DNA of 64,000 bases. Source: CAMYOC01 sp963704875 (GTDB taxonomy: Bacteria > Pseudomonadota > Gammaproteobacteria > Steroidobacterales > XN24). The notes under the pieces are model-generated. The model saw only the letters and a program-made list of their open reading frames with translations, ran no database searches and was not told where the DNA came from. A program made the translations under genes and the position numbers. Of this stretch, positions 7,809-17,326 are shown in pieces (position 1 is the first letter of the stretch; each line of letters starts with the position of its first letter). The stretch lies in NCBI GenBank assembly GCA_963704875.1, contig CAVPIA010000008.1, forward strand, positions 1,798,001 to 1,862,000, written 5' to 3'.

Positions 7809-9593
7809 TCAGCCTTTCCAGCCCGCCTTGCGCAGACCATCAACGTATTTGTCGACCGCGTGGTCGGGCAAAAAGCTGCGCAGATGTTCAGCGCTCAGAT
7901 CCGGTGCCAGCATAAGCATCTGATCCAGAGCCGCCTGCGCATCTACAATCCTGCCCAGAAACCCGTTCGCCGCGGCAAGCACCCTGTAGGCACCCGGCTG
8001 TTCGGCCTCGATGTCGAGGCTGCGCTGCGCGAAGCGCATGGCTTCCTGGTAGCGGCCCGCGGCAAAATGCGCTGAGGCCAGCGCAAACAGGAACTCGTGC
8101 ATCAACGGATCCTGGGGTGACAGCCTGATCGCTTTCTCCACCATCGGGATCGCTTCGTCCGGCCGGCCGCCCGGCGCCAGCGCAGCACCCAGCGCCCAGT
8201 ATGCAATCGCCGAGCTGGGATTCAGTTCAATCGCCCGCTCGAGCACACTGATTGCCCGGTCATGCTGTTTCAAAAACGACGCCGCAAATCCCATCGCGGT
8301 CAGCGCCATCGCGTCTTCCTTGTCCAGCGCCACGGCTTTCTCCGCCGCCTCGCGCGCCATCTCCAGCGACTTCTCAGGTGTACTGGTCCACTGATAGATG
8401 ACGTCGTACATATGCGAGAAGCAGATCAGACTGTAGGCGATTGATGCGTCGGGCTGCAGATCAATGGCTGTCTGTGCCCAGGCCCGGGCCTTGTCCATCC
8501 CATCTCTGCTGCGGTGGAACAGATGCCACATGCCGCGATGGATACTGCTCCAGGCGTCGACACTCTTCGGCGAGCGCCGTCTGGCATGACGCATTTCGCT
8601 TTGTGAAAGCGCCGGGCCTACCGAGCCCGCGATCTCTGCGGTGATCTGGTCCTGGATCTCGAAGATGTCTTCCAGTTGCCGGTCGTAGCGCGCTGACCAG
8701 ATCTGGTGCCCGCCCTCTGCATCGACCAGTTCGGCATTCACCCTGAGGCGCTCACCCGAGCGGCGCACGCTGCCGGTGACGATATAGTGCGCGCCCAGTT
8801 CCTTGCCGACCTTGCGCACATCGACGTTTTTTCCCTTGTAGCTGAAACTCGAATTGCGCGAGATGATCGGATAGGTACGCAGCGCGCCCAGCGAAGCCAC
8901 CAGATCCTCGGCCAGCCCGTCGGCGAAGTACTCCTGCTCGACGTCCTGACTCAGATTGCGGAACGGCAGCACCGCAATCGCGTGGTGGCCGGCAAAACCC
9001 GGCACATGCTCGTCCATCGGGGGCGAAACGTCTGCCCGCCCATCGTTGGCCGGTGCGTCTCCGGCGTCGCCATCGACCAGGCGGAAGATACGTATCCGCC
9101 GAGACACGTTCTTTAATTCGTGATCGCCGGTATCCGTGACCTGGATCGGCAGCTTGCCCTCGACCTGATCCAGCACGGTCTGCGCGATCGCGATCCCGCC
9201 CGGCAGCGCGGTCGCCTCGATCCGCGCCGCGACGTTGACTCCGTCGCCGACGATCCGGTCGCCGTCGATAATCAGATCACCGACATTGATCCCGATCCGG
9301 AAACGCATCTGGCGTTCGACTGGCAGCAACTCGTTCTGCACGGCCAGCTGCCGCTGTATTTCCATCGCGCACTGCACCGCGTCCACCGCGCTGGGGAATT
9401 CGGCCAGCAGATTGTCGCCGACCATGTCTACGACCCGGCCACCGTGCTGCCGCACCAGCCCGGACATCAACGAGCGATAGCTGTTCAGGGTCTCCATTGT
9501 CGCCAGCTCGTCGGCAGCCATCAGCTTGGTATAGCCGACAGCGTCCGCGCTGAGTATCGCGGCAAGCCTGCGCTGGATCGTTGGAGTAGACAT
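7809..9593 (-). CDS. class III adenylate/guanylate cyclase fused to TolB-like and TPR modules
   Basis: 594 residues from ATG 9593. The N-terminal cyclase domain (residues 8-180) has the first metal-binding aspartate at 17 (ILSADAVGY), the second at 60 (VVDMVGDNLLAEF) and the VGDGVNVAARIE motif. A linker leads to a TolB-like N-terminal module at about 215-340 (AIAVLPFRNLS, YFADGLAEDLV, HYIVTGSVRR, IWSARYDRQLEDIFEIQDQI). Tetratricopeptide repeats fill the remainder. No membrane segment is seen, so it is probably cytoplasmic. This is a frequent signalling architecture in some Proteobacteria; it should make cAMP or cGMP under control of the sensor/TPR part. The TolB-TPR part is closely matched by the gene at 13762-15522. 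Confidence 0.9.
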   Translation of the reverse strand: MSTPTIQRRLAAILSADAVGYTKLMAADELATMETLNSYRSLMSGLVRQHGGRVVDMVGDNLLAEFPSAVDAVQCAMEIQRQLAVQNELLPVERQMRFRIGINVGDLIIDGDRIVGDGVNVAARIEATALPGGIAIAQTVLDQVEGKLPIQVTDTGDHELKNVSRRIRIFRLVDGDAGDAPANDGRADVSPPMDEHVPGFAGHHAIAVLPFRNLSQDVEQEYFADGLAEDLVASLGALRTYPIISRNSSFSYKGKNVDVRKVGKELGAHYIVTGSVRRSGERLRVNAELVDAEGGHQIWSARYDRQLEDIFEIQDQITAEIAGSVGPALSQSEMRHARRRSPKSVDAWSSIHRGMWHLFHRSRDGMDKARAWAQTAIDLQPDASIAYSLICFSHMYDVIYQWTSTPEKSLEMAREAAEKAVALDKEDAMALTAMGFAASFLKQHDRAISVLERAIELNPSSAIAYWALGAALAPGGRPDEAIPMVEKAIRLSPQDPLMHEFLFALASAHFAAGRYQEAMRFAQRSLDIEAEQPGAYRVLAAANGFLGRIVDAQAALDQMLMLAPDLSAEHLRSFLPDHAVDKYVDGLRKAGWKG

Positions 9594-9874
9594 CGGGTGG
9601 GCAGCAGGTGGTTGCAAACAGAAAGGCGATTCTACACCCCGGGGTCAGGCAGGTGGGCCAAATGGTCCGAATCTCACCGGCGACAGCGAACTGTTTGTGC
9701 GCTGGCATGTCTACCTGTCTGACGTCGCCATTTGCAACGCCAGATACGTCGCAATATGCGTCGTCGAAGGCTGCCAGCATCTGACCGAAATCCAGGATGT
9801 TATGATCCGCGCAGCAAAAGATCGGCCAACGATCGGCCACCAATCAACCAACATTCAGTCTCAGGAGCAGATCC

Positions 9875-10618
9875 TTGAAAGCATTACTTGCATTAGCCGT
9901 CGTTCTCTTCGCCGGCCAGGTCCTGGCCGCCAACGAAATCGACAGCAAAGTCGAATCGGCGCTGGCTGCCGAATCGAGACCCGACGCCGATCGCGAGCGC
10001 GACCGGAACCGCCTGCCGCTGGAGACGCTGACCTTCTTTGGCTTGCAGGACAACATGCGTGTGCTCGAATTGCTGCCCGGGGGTGGCTGGTACACGCGGG
10101 TGCTGGCACCGGTACTGGCCGAAAACGGCACGCTCTACGTGTCGCTCGGCACCAACCGGGTCAAGACGACCGTGCTGACCGAACCCGGTTTCGAAGAAGT
10201 CGTGGTGCTGGAGAATAATGCCAACCTTCGCCGGCCGGACGGCGCTCGCTACTATGCGATGGATGATTTCGACTTCGGCGTTTCGGACCTCGACATGGTT
10301 CTGACATTCCGCAATCTGCACAATTTTGATGCCGAATCGCGCGCCCGGATGAACCGCCAGGTGTTCAAGGCGTTAAAGAGCGGCGGGCTGTACGGTGTCG
10401 TCGACCACACCAAACGTCATATGGAGCCGGAGAACGTCGAGAACCGGCGCCGCATCGACCCGGTACTGGTGATCCAGGAAATGCAGGACATCGGTTTCGA
10501 ACTGGTCGAGTTCTCGGATCTGCATTATCGAGCCGACGACGAGCTCGAGTATGAAGTCGGCCGGCGCTCGGTCAGCGGCAACACGGATCGCTTCACGATG
10601 CTGTTCCGCAAGCCCTGA
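9875..10618 (+). CDS. exported SAM-dependent methyltransferase-like protein (COG4798 type)
   Basis: 247 residues with a TTG start at 9875, preceded by AGGAG. The start is fixed by a signal peptide (KALLALAVVLFAGQVLA-AN). The mature part has a Rossmann methyltransferase pattern: motif I at MRVLELLPGGGWYTRVLAPV, acidic loop YVSLG, a DLDMVLTFRNLHN motif and GGLYGVVDHTK. It ends with DRFTMLFRKP. Exported methyltransferase-like proteins of this type are known in Proteobacteria although SAM is not expected in the periplasm, so the function is open. It ends in front of a palindromic repeat. Confidence 0.85.
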   Translation: MKALLALAVVLFAGQVLAANEIDSKVESALAAESRPDADRERDRNRLPLETLTFFGLQDNMRVLELLPGGGWYTRVLAPVLAENGTLYVSLGTNRVKTTVLTEPGFEEVVVLENNANLRRPDGARYYAMDDFDFGVSDLDMVLTFRNLHNFDAESRARMNRQVFKALKSGGLYGVVDHTKRHMEPENVENRRRIDPVLVIQEMQDIGFELVEFSDLHYRADDELEYEVGRRSVSGNTDRFTMLFRKP

Positions 10619-10636
10619 CATCCGGTTGCAGGAATC

Positions 10637-10666
10637 CGGGGTCAGAGACAAACGTCTCTGACCCCG
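10637..10666. repeat. Dispersed palindromic repeat, family A copy 1
   Basis: Two perfect 13-base arms (CGGGGTCAGAGAC and its complement) flank an AAAC loop. It lies between the convergent stops of 10618 and 10677 and could act as a bidirectional transcription stop, although no T-run follows. Four related copies occur at 11517, 42973, 44438 and 48509. Confidence 0.9.
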
Positions 10667-10676
10667 ATTTCATCGC

Positions 10677-11498
10677 CTATTGATACTCGGCCTCGATCGT
10701 CGCGATAATCTCGCCCGCCCAATTGCGCAGACGCGGCAGTTCCAGATCTACCCTGGCATCCAGATCGCTTCTTGCGGTCAACGCCAGGTTGACCATCCGG
10801 CGAACCTCATTGATGTCATCAGTCAGCAACGGCAGGTCCTGCGCCTTCATCCTGGCAAACAGATCGGTATCGCGGAACGCAAGGGTTCGATTTTTGATAT
10901 CCCTATCGCCGATCTGGTCCATCCAGGTATTGATCTCATCATTTTCCGGATAGTTTTGGTTGATGATGCGGTCCGCGATCAAACGCACCTGGTAGATATT
11001 GCTCTGGTCGCTCGCGAAATCCTGGTCAAGATGATGCGTCAGCGCGTCATAGGCAGATATCTTGTCGGTTAGCTTGCCGTTGGAGATCTGGCGCATCGCA
11101 CCCGAACTCTTCAGTTGCTCCATGGCCGCACGGTTCCAGGCATAGGATCGGTAGCCTAGACCTCTGATTGCGAAGTACAGCTCTGCATTCTCGAGCGCCG
11201 CGACAGGTCGCTCACGGACATAGTCGGCCAGATAATCGGCCTGAAGCATGGTCCATCGAATCTGTTCATCTACAGGCTCGATCATTCTCAGGTCGCTCTG
11301 CAGATCAGCAGAGAGTTTGAGCAGGTATTCACGAATCTGCTGCTGTTCGTTCTGCGCCTCATTCCAGTTGTTGATCTGTAGCGCGATCAGGATTCCGATC
11401 ACCACCAGCAGGATCTCGCCAAGCGCGTACTGGGAGTACTTGAAAAGCCGGTGGTCGTTCAACGCGCCTTGCCTGATGTGTCTGAATAGCCTCAGCAT
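10677..11498 (-). CDS. DUF6090-like single-pass membrane protein
   Basis: 273 residues from ATG 11498; the 98 residues further upstream in the open frame are low-quality and cross a palindromic repeat, so they are excluded. The N-terminus reads MLRLFRHIRQGALND, then YALGEILLVVIGILIALQIN and NWNE, the DUF6090 signature: one transmembrane helix followed by a long helical periplasmic or cytoplasmic domain. The rest is rich in charged helices. Function is unknown. A distant relative lies at 41424-42170. Confidence 0.8.
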   Translation of the reverse strand: MLRLFRHIRQGALNDHRLFKYSQYALGEILLVVIGILIALQINNWNEAQNEQQQIREYLLKLSADLQSDLRMIEPVDEQIRWTMLQADYLADYVRERPVAALENAELYFAIRGLGYRSYAWNRAAMEQLKSSGAMRQISNGKLTDKISAYDALTHHLDQDFASDQSNIYQVRLIADRIINQNYPENDEINTWMDQIGDRDIKNRTLAFRDTDLFARMKAQDLPLLTDDINEVRRMVNLALTARSDLDARVDLELPRLRNWAGEIIATIEAEYQ

Positions 11499-11965
11499 GG
11501 AGGCGGAGTATACAGCGGGGGCAGAGACAAACGTTTCTGCCCCCATCCGCCCATATACTCCGGGCAGGTACCGGGACCATAGTTCATGCCCCGGGAGCCC
11601 GAGAGAGAGCATCAGATCAAACCTGACGCCTCTTATATCCACAGGAGCACAAACGGGTGCATGTATTCGGGCATGTACGCTGGCAAGCGCCGTGAAAACC
11701 CGGCTTTGGATCGGTATGTCCTGATCCGGGGACGATGCACCCGCCCTGTCTCGTATTCCAGGGCAGACAAGTACACTGTGCGAGATGAACATCTCTGCTC
11801 TGGAGGCTTGCGACCTGCTGTCGATCCATACCGGACGGGTGCCCGGCGGTCACTCTGCTGTCGGTGGGCGTCGGTGGGCCGACGCTGGGCCATCACGCGG
11901 CGCGGCTATCACACCCCAGTCCGCGCTTGCCCGAGCGGGTGGGCTTCTGATATTCCGGTAGGCGA
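11499..11965. other. Intergenic region, no gene recognised
   Basis: 467 bases between the divergent genes at 11498 and 11966. Apart from the palindrome at 11517-11544, several short frames on both strands lack family features, and nothing else could be supported. It must contain the promoters for both neighbours. Confidence 0.5.
11517..11544. repeat. Dispersed palindromic repeat, family A copy 2
   Basis: A diverged copy with arms GGGGGCAGAGAC and GTTTCTGCCCCC around AAAC. Paired substitutions (T to C on the left, A to G on the right) keep the hairpin. It lies 18 bases upstream of the start at 11498, inside the presumed leader of that gene, an unusual place for this family. Confidence 0.8.
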
Positions 11966-12577
11966 ATGATCAGGATAAGCAAAGGCATGCTGTGCGGGCT
12001 GGCAATCGTCGCCAGTGCTGGCCTGTTCCCGGCCGACATTGCCGCTGCCGACCTGTACTTGCCGGTCAACGAGCATCTGGTGGGCAGATGGAACAGCACC
12101 GAGTCAAGCGAACGCGGTCGACTTGAAGCCTCTCTGAAACCCGTCGGAGAAGGCGAGTACGAGATGTGGTTCAAGGTCACCGGAAGTTCCGTGTTCAACG
12201 CCGAGGGAAAACCCTATCCGGACGAGGGTATCTATCCGCTCAAGCTGGAGCGGACAGATGACGATGAGCTGTCCTTCACCTACCGACAGCCGTTCCCCCG
12301 CATCAAGCCACTGTTTTTTGTTCCGCGTAGCCTGACCTACCGGGTCACCCTCGAGGGGCCGGTAAGCAAAACCGGGGCTGACCGCTGGACGGCGACCGTG
12401 AACGACCACAATCTGTCTTTGTCGCTGTGGGTCAGACCGGGGTCGATCGTCGGCATGTATGACTATGACGGCAGATGGGCGTCAGCTGCCGGCACATTCA
12501 AGCTCGTCATCGATCGTAGTGACCGTCCCGTAAAGACGAGCAAACCGCCCAGCCAGGGCGTCACTACAGCCGATTGA
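11966..12577 (+). CDS. exported protein of unknown function
   Basis: 203 residues with a signal peptide (MIRISKGMLCGLAIVASAGL, then FPADIAAA). The mature part is beta-rich, with HLVGRWNSTESSERGRLEAS, GEGEYEMWFKVTG, SLTYRVTLEG and LSLSLWVRPGSIVG, suggesting a lipocalin- or YceI-like barrel, but no family is recognised. It is a single gene followed by a short gap and the convergent aldo/keto reductase. Confidence 0.65.
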   Translation: MIRISKGMLCGLAIVASAGLFPADIAAADLYLPVNEHLVGRWNSTESSERGRLEASLKPVGEGEYEMWFKVTGSSVFNAEGKPYPDEGIYPLKLERTDDDELSFTYRQPFPRIKPLFFVPRSLTYRVTLEGPVSKTGADRWTATVNDHNLSLSLWVRPGSIVGMYDYDGRWASAAGTFKLVIDRSDRPVKTSKPPSQGVTTAD

Positions 12578-12698
12578 GGCACACCTTTGTCGCTATCGGT
12601 GTTCTGGCTGACGTCGCCGGTTCCCGGACCATCGCCGCAACTATCAACAGCAGGATGCCGCTGATACCGTTCCTGTTCGTGATCATTTGTCCCGGCCG

Positions 12699-13646
12699 CT
12701 AGCGGACCACCACATCTGCCAGGGCGACCTCAATGGCACGGAGCGTGTCGTCGCTCAAACGGATACCCGACGCGCCGACATTGTCGTCGAGTTGCTCGGG
12801 CCGGCTTGCGCCGACGATCGCGCAGGCGACGTTTTTCTGTCGCAGGACCCAGGCCAGTGCCAGTTGCGCCATCGACAGACCGGCATCCGCGGCCACCGTC
12901 TGCAGTCGTGACACGGCTTCGAGCACCGGCTGTTCGAGGACTCTGTCCATAAAACCGCTCATCACGTCGCTGCTGGCCCGGGAGTTGGCCGGCAACGCCG
13001 CGCCCGGCTTGTACTTCCCGGTGAGGACACCCTGGCTCAACGGCGACCAGACGATCTGCCCGATCCCGTTTGCCTCGCACAGCGGGATCACGGCTTGCTC
13101 GATCACACGCCATAGCATCGAGTACTGGGGCTGGCTCGACACAAAGCGGACAACGCCCGGTATATCGATGGCGGCCTGGATCTGCTCCGGCGTCCATTCA
13201 CTGAAGCCGACATAGCGCACCTTGCCGGATTCCACCGCCCGGGTGAGCCCGTCCATGGTTTCTTCCAGGGGCGTATCGGGATCGTAGCGGTGGCACTGGT
13301 ACAGGTCGACGTAGTCTGTGCGCAAGCGTCGCAGCGAGTCATCGAGCTGCTTTTCAATCTGCTTGCGGGACAAACCCTGGTCTGTCGCCGACATCGGGAA
13401 GAACAGTTTGGTGGCCAGCACATAGCTGTCCCGGGGCCTGCCATCAAGAACCTCCCCCAGCAGGGATTCGGCGCCGCCGCGATTATAGACATTAGCTGTA
13501 TCTATAAAGTTGATGCCGAGTTCGAACGCATGGTTGATACAGTCAGCCGCCGCATCACGTTCGACGCCCATGCTGTAGGTCAGCCACGATCCGAGTGCGA
13601 TCTCCGAGACTCTCAGATCGCTGTCCCCAAGCTGGCGATAGTCCAT
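12699..13646 (-). CDS. aldo/keto reductase (potassium channel beta-subunit-like)
   Basis: 315 residues from ATG 13646, which has GGGGAAG upstream. The catalytic tetrad of the family is complete: D49, Y54, K80 and H119 (FIDTANVYN, ATKLFF, LYQCHRYD). NADPH-binding elements occur at WSPLSQGVLTGKY and at IVGASRPEQLDDNV. It should be a soluble NADPH-dependent reductase of aldehydes or ketones. The full length and motifs match the AKR6-like, YghZ-related group. Substrate is not predictable. Confidence 0.92.
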   Translation of the reverse strand: MDYRQLGDSDLRVSEIALGSWLTYSMGVERDAAADCINHAFELGINFIDTANVYNRGGAESLLGEVLDGRPRDSYVLATKLFFPMSATDQGLSRKQIEKQLDDSLRRLRTDYVDLYQCHRYDPDTPLEETMDGLTRAVESGKVRYVGFSEWTPEQIQAAIDIPGVVRFVSSQPQYSMLWRVIEQAVIPLCEANGIGQIVWSPLSQGVLTGKYKPGAALPANSRASSDVMSGFMDRVLEQPVLEAVSRLQTVAADAGLSMAQLALAWVLRQKNVACAIVGASRPEQLDDNVGASGIRLSDDTLRAIEVALADVVVR

Positions 13647-13761
13647 GCGTTGCTTCCCCGCTTTCAAATTCGTTCAATTCCAGCCGATTATTTCACAAAC
13701 GGTACGCTGGCTGGCCGCGGTGATTCAGGTTGCCCCGCCGCCACTGTCCTATAACTAAGCC

Positions 13762-15522
13762 ATGGGCCTTCTTTCCGAGATCAAACGCCGCAACGTGCTC
13801 CGCATGGCTTTACTCTATGGCGTGGCCGCCTGGCTGATCATGCAGGTGGCGGATGTGGTGATCGGGCTCGCCAACCTCCCGGCATGGTCGGGGCAGGCTG
13901 TGCTCGGCGTTCTTGCCGTCGGTTTCCCTATCGCGCTGGTCTTCGCATGGATCTACGAGATCACGCCGGAAGGGGTCAAGCTCGAAAAGGACGTCGATCG
14001 CTCAGCCTCGATTACGGATGCCACCGGCCGGCGTATGGACTTTATCGTCATCGCGGTGCTGGCCGCCGCGGTCATCGTGTTCGCCTATGACAAGTGGTGG
14101 CTGGGCCCGGGCAATGCATTCCGGCCGCCACCGAATTCGATTGCGGTGCTGGCGTTTGCCAACATGAGCCCCGACCCCGACCAGGAGTTTTTCTCTGACG
14201 GTATCTCTGAGGAATTGCTCAGTCTGCTGGCCAGTATCCCGGAGCTGCGGGTGATCTCGCGCACGTCGGCGTTCTCGTTCAAAGGCAAGGATGTCAAGCT
14301 CACCGATGTGGCCCGGGAACTGAATGTCGCCCACATCCTCGAGGGCTCGATCCGCAAGACCGGGGACCAGATCCGCATCACCGCCCAACTGATCGAGACA
14401 CAAACCGACACCCATCTGTGGTCGGAGACCTACGATCGAACCCTGGATGACATCTTTATGATCCAGGATGAAATTGCGGCGACCGTGGTGGACAAACTCA
14501 AGGTGACCTTGCTCGGGGTGGCGCCGAGCGTTGACGAGACGGATCCGCACGCCTTTGCACTGTATCTGCAGGGGCGTTTCCTGAGCCGACAGGGCACCCC
14601 CGAGAACTGGGAGCAGGCCATCACGATGTTCGAACAGGCGCTGGCCATCGACCCCGAATACGCTGCTGCCTGGGTGGGGCTGGCGAATGTCTACGGGCGC
14701 CAGGCGGACAACAGCCTGAGGCCGGTAGAGGAGGGCTACGCGTTGTCCTACCAGGCAGCCACCCGGGCACTGGAGATCAACCCGGACTATGCGCCAGCCC
14801 ATTCCCGGCTGGGCTGGATCACGATGCATAACCAGGGCGATCTGGTATCTGCGGCCCGGCATTACCAGCGGGCTGTGGAGCTCGACCCCACCGACACCGG
14901 CGTCATGTTCAGCGCTGCCAGTCTGGCGGAATCGCTGGGCCGGCTGGAACAGGCCATTGCGCTGGAGGAGTACGCGGTGGTCCGTGACCCGCTCGATCCG
15001 GTCGCGCACAACAATCAGGGCGATTCCTATCTCTCAGCCGGGCGCTTCGACCAGGCCATCGCTGCCTTCCGCACCGCTTTGCGGCTGAGCCCGGGCTATA
15101 TCGGCGCGCACTATCGGATCGGCGTCGCGCTGTTGCTCAAGGGCGAGCCGCACGCGGCGCTGGAAGCCATGCAGCAGGAGCCGTTCAAAGCCTGGCGTCT
15201 GATCGGTCTGGCGATGGCTCACCACGCGCTTGACCAGCAGGCCGAATCCGATGCTGCACTCGCCGAACTGATCCAGCGCTACGAACAGGATGCCGCCTAC
15301 AACATCGCCTATGTGATCGCGTTCCGCGGCGAGAACGATCGCGCCTTCGAATGGCTGGACAAGGCAGTGGTCTACAACGACCCGGGTCTGGCGGAGATCG
15401 TCAATGAGCCGCTGTTCGGGAACATTCGGGACGATCCGCGCTGGCTCGCCTTACTTGAGCGCATCGGCAAGACGCCGGCACAATTGGCCGAGGTCCAGTT
15501 CGAAGTGTGGCCGCCTGAGTAG
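13762..15522 (+). CDS. membrane-anchored TolB-like/TPR protein
   Basis: 586 residues from ATG 13762. Residues 1-75 form a two-helix membrane module (LLSEIKRRNVLRMALLYGVA, then WLIMQVADVV, and a second helix before YEITPEGVK). A third membrane helix at about 92-112 leads to a TolB-like module with IAVLAFANMSPDPDQEFFSD, GSIRKTGDQIRITAQLIE and DDIFMIQDEIA. Seven or more TPR units follow. Family knowledge places such proteins as membrane-linked sensors or scaffolds, often alternatives to cyclase fusions. The same membrane module occurs at the start of the ATPase-TPR protein at 41144. Confidence 0.85.
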   Translation: MGLLSEIKRRNVLRMALLYGVAAWLIMQVADVVIGLANLPAWSGQAVLGVLAVGFPIALVFAWIYEITPEGVKLEKDVDRSASITDATGRRMDFIVIAVLAAAVIVFAYDKWWLGPGNAFRPPPNSIAVLAFANMSPDPDQEFFSDGISEELLSLLASIPELRVISRTSAFSFKGKDVKLTDVARELNVAHILEGSIRKTGDQIRITAQLIETQTDTHLWSETYDRTLDDIFMIQDEIAATVVDKLKVTLLGVAPSVDETDPHAFALYLQGRFLSRQGTPENWEQAITMFEQALAIDPEYAAAWVGLANVYGRQADNSLRPVEEGYALSYQAATRALEINPDYAPAHSRLGWITMHNQGDLVSAARHYQRAVELDPTDTGVMFSAASLAESLGRLEQAIALEEYAVVRDPLDPVAHNNQGDSYLSAGRFDQAIAAFRTALRLSPGYIGAHYRIGVALLLKGEPHAALEAMQQEPFKAWRLIGLAMAHHALDQQAESDAALAELIQRYEQDAAYNIAYVIAFRGENDRAFEWLDKAVVYNDPGLAEIVNEPLFGNIRDDPRWLALLERIGKTPAQLAEVQFEVWPPE

Positions 15523-15530
15523 GGCGGGAC

Positions 15531-15556
15531 ATTGGTGCCAGTCATGGCGTTATAGC
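15531..15556. repeat. Dispersed direct repeat, family E copy 1
   Basis: Motif ATTGGTGCCAGTCATGGCGT, then TATAGC, starting 8 bases after the stop at 15522. Close relatives lie at 19523-19551 and 26041-26070. The consensus is roughly 'TGGTGCCGGTCATCGCGTTATAGC' with a few substitutions per copy. Function unknown. Confidence 0.65.
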
Positions 15557-15679
15557 ATGTTGCCTGCGTGGGCCTGACCATGGTCAGGCGTCCATAAAGT
15601 GAACCGGCTCGGGGATCCGCCCGTGTCACCCGCAGCAGGAACCCGGCTCGACCTGGTCTGCTTCCTGCGAGATATAGCG

Positions 15680-16240
15680 CTACGCATCAATCACCGAGAA
15701 GTGGTTCGCGAGATGCATCGCATGCGCGCGTTCATAATCAGTCTTGCTCAGCTGTCCGAAGGCGAAATGCGGCTGCAGCGGTTCCGGTGCCGACGCAAAG
15801 TCATCGATGGACCTGCGCAGCCTTGCCAGCGCGACACCCGGATCGGTCTTGTCCTGCAATGAAGGAGCGCCAGGGATCGGTTCAGCCAGGTCGTGTGACA
15901 TCCGGCCCCGCCAGGCGAACAGGCTGAACGCCGCCGCGCCGGCCGTGTTTTGAAAAAGCGCCGACTTCATTTGCGGGAATCCTGACATCGAATACTCGAT
16001 GCTCTGTGCGCAATGGGTCAGCGTCTGCGCCAGGGTCCATGTTGATCCGGTTTCTGCGGACGCCACCCGCACCAGGCGCTCGGCTTCAAGCAATGCTGCG
16101 CTTAGCGAACCAAACTGCAGCTTGCGGTCCACCCCATTGCTGTCTTCGCAAGCGGATACCAGAACTGCTGGCCCGACGATCATGGTGCCGATGACAGACT
16201 TGATAAAGATCCGTCTGTTGTAAGTGGTAGGTTTCGCCAT
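15680..16240 (-). CDS. DUF1569 protein with Tat-type lipoprotein signal
   Basis: 186 residues from ATG 16240; a longer frame to 16297 is less likely. The N-terminus has a twin-arginine motif (NRRIFIKSVIG) followed by a hydrophobic stretch and a lipobox-like LVSAC, pointing to a Tat-exported lipoprotein. The rest matches DUF1569, a DinB-like four-helix family: GSLSAALLEAERLVR, TWTLAQTLTHCAQSIEYSMS and FGQLSKTDYERAHAMHLANH. The final histidines suit DinB metal ligands. The molecular function is unknown. Confidence 0.85.
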   Translation of the reverse strand: MAKPTTYNRRIFIKSVIGTMIVGPAVLVSACEDSNGVDRKLQFGSLSAALLEAERLVRVASAETGSTWTLAQTLTHCAQSIEYSMSGFPQMKSALFQNTAGAAAFSLFAWRGRMSHDLAEPIPGAPSLQDKTDPGVALARLRRSIDDFASAPEPLQPHFAFGQLSKTDYERAHAMHLANHFSVIDA

Positions 16241-16306
16241 ACCTGTATTTCGCTGGCCTGAGTATTTGAGGTCTGTGGTCTTACGCCGACTATTCACCGG
16301 ACCTTT

Positions 16307-17326
16307 CTATTCGTCGGGCCCTTGCTGTTCTTCGGACGCTGGCTGTTCGTTGGCCAGAGCGGCGTCGAGCATTGCAACGAGTTCGTCCCGACTGTAGCTA
16401 TAGCGATGATCTGCATTCATCTCGACCGTGCGTTCGATCATCCGACCAATGGTGATTTCCGCCTGCGCCTGATCGGGCACAACCAGATAGCGCGGCTTTG
16501 GATTCTGCTCAAAGAGTGAAAGATAGACGGCCTCCGCAACCTCCGATGGGTCCCCCGACGCCTGCAGGTTCTCCTCGGCCCATTTGATCTCATCCTCGAG
16601 TTCCGGCCCAAACAGAGACGCGTCCGGATCATCGGCATCCGCTTGCATACGGCTGAACGCACTCTGCGAAATCTTCGAGGTGTAAGTGCCCGGCTCGACC
16701 ACGCTGACCTGTACGCCGAAGCGTCGCAATTCGTCGGCGAGCGCGTCGGTATAGGCTTCGATGGCGTGCTTGGTCATCGAGTAAGGTCCCCAGATCGCAC
16801 TGGACAGCGTTCCGGATATCGAGCCTATATTCGTGATACGGCCCCTGGATTCGATGATCATCGGAGCGAACGCCTTGGTCACGCGATAGACGCCAAAAAC
16901 ATTCACGTTCATCTGAAACTCGAGCTCGGACTCGTCGATTTCGATCAGCGGCCCAAACACCAGAACACCGGCGTTGTTGACCAGTCCATACAGGCCCTTG
17001 CCAGCCTTGGCGACGGTAGCGACCGCAGCATCTATTTGCGCCTGGTCGTTCACGTCCAGCCGAATCGCCTGCACATTCTCGATCGCGTTTAACGCGTCGA
17101 TATCGCTGTCCTTGCGGGCACCGGCGAAAACATAATATCCGCGCGACGCCAGGTCTTCGGTGATAGCACGGCCGAGACCCGTACTTGCACCTGTTACCAG
17201 TACGGCCTTTTCCGGCTCGGTGGCAGCGTGAACGGGACTGGCATGGATGGAGGCGGCCAATATAGACATGGACAGCATGGACGCGAAAACCAGCGAAATA
17301 GCGAGGCGTGCATAGCGTGGGTTCAT
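16307..17326 (-). CDS. exported short-chain dehydrogenase/reductase
   Basis: 339 residues from ATG 17326. A clear signal peptide (residues 1-35, ending SPVHAA) precedes a complete classical SDR domain: TGASTGLG at 45-52, NNAG near 118, the serine in SISGT and the YSMTK catalytic pair. The C-terminal part, with VSVVEPGTYTSKIS, is also family-typical. Export of an NAD(P)-dependent enzyme is unexpected, because the periplasm should lack free cofactor; Tat export with bound cofactor would need a twin arginine, which is not visible. It lies 66 bases upstream of the DUF1569 gene on the same strand and may share its transcript. Confidence 0.88.
   Translation of the reverse strand: MNPRYARLAISLVFASMLSMSILAASIHASPVHAATEPEKAVLVTGASTGLGRAITEDLASRGYYVFAGARKDSDIDALNAIENVQAIRLDVNDQAQIDAAVATVAKAGKGLYGLVNNAGVLVFGPLIEIDESELEFQMNVNVFGVYRVTKAFAPMIIESRGRITNIGSISGTLSSAIWGPYSMTKHAIEAYTDALADELRRFGVQVSVVEPGTYTSKISQSAFSRMQADADDPDASLFGPELEDEIKWAEENLQASGDPSEVAEAVYLSLFEQNPKPRYLVVPDQAQAEITIGRMIERTVEMNADHRYSYSRDELVAMLDAALANEQPASEEQQGPDE

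Noticed and set aside
10637..10666. Family A palindromes as ordinary intrinsic terminators
   Set aside because: No T-run follows the stems, and one copy lies upstream of a gene. Repeat elements explain all copies better, although termination is possible.
11586..11969. Several overlapping short frames upstream of the gene at 11966
   Set aside because: No family-like sequence, no ribosome site, and the frames on both strands exclude each other.
14002..15009. Minus-strand open frame of 335 codons
   Set aside because: Antisense shadow of the TolB-TPR gene, kept open by high GC; no ribosome site or family features.
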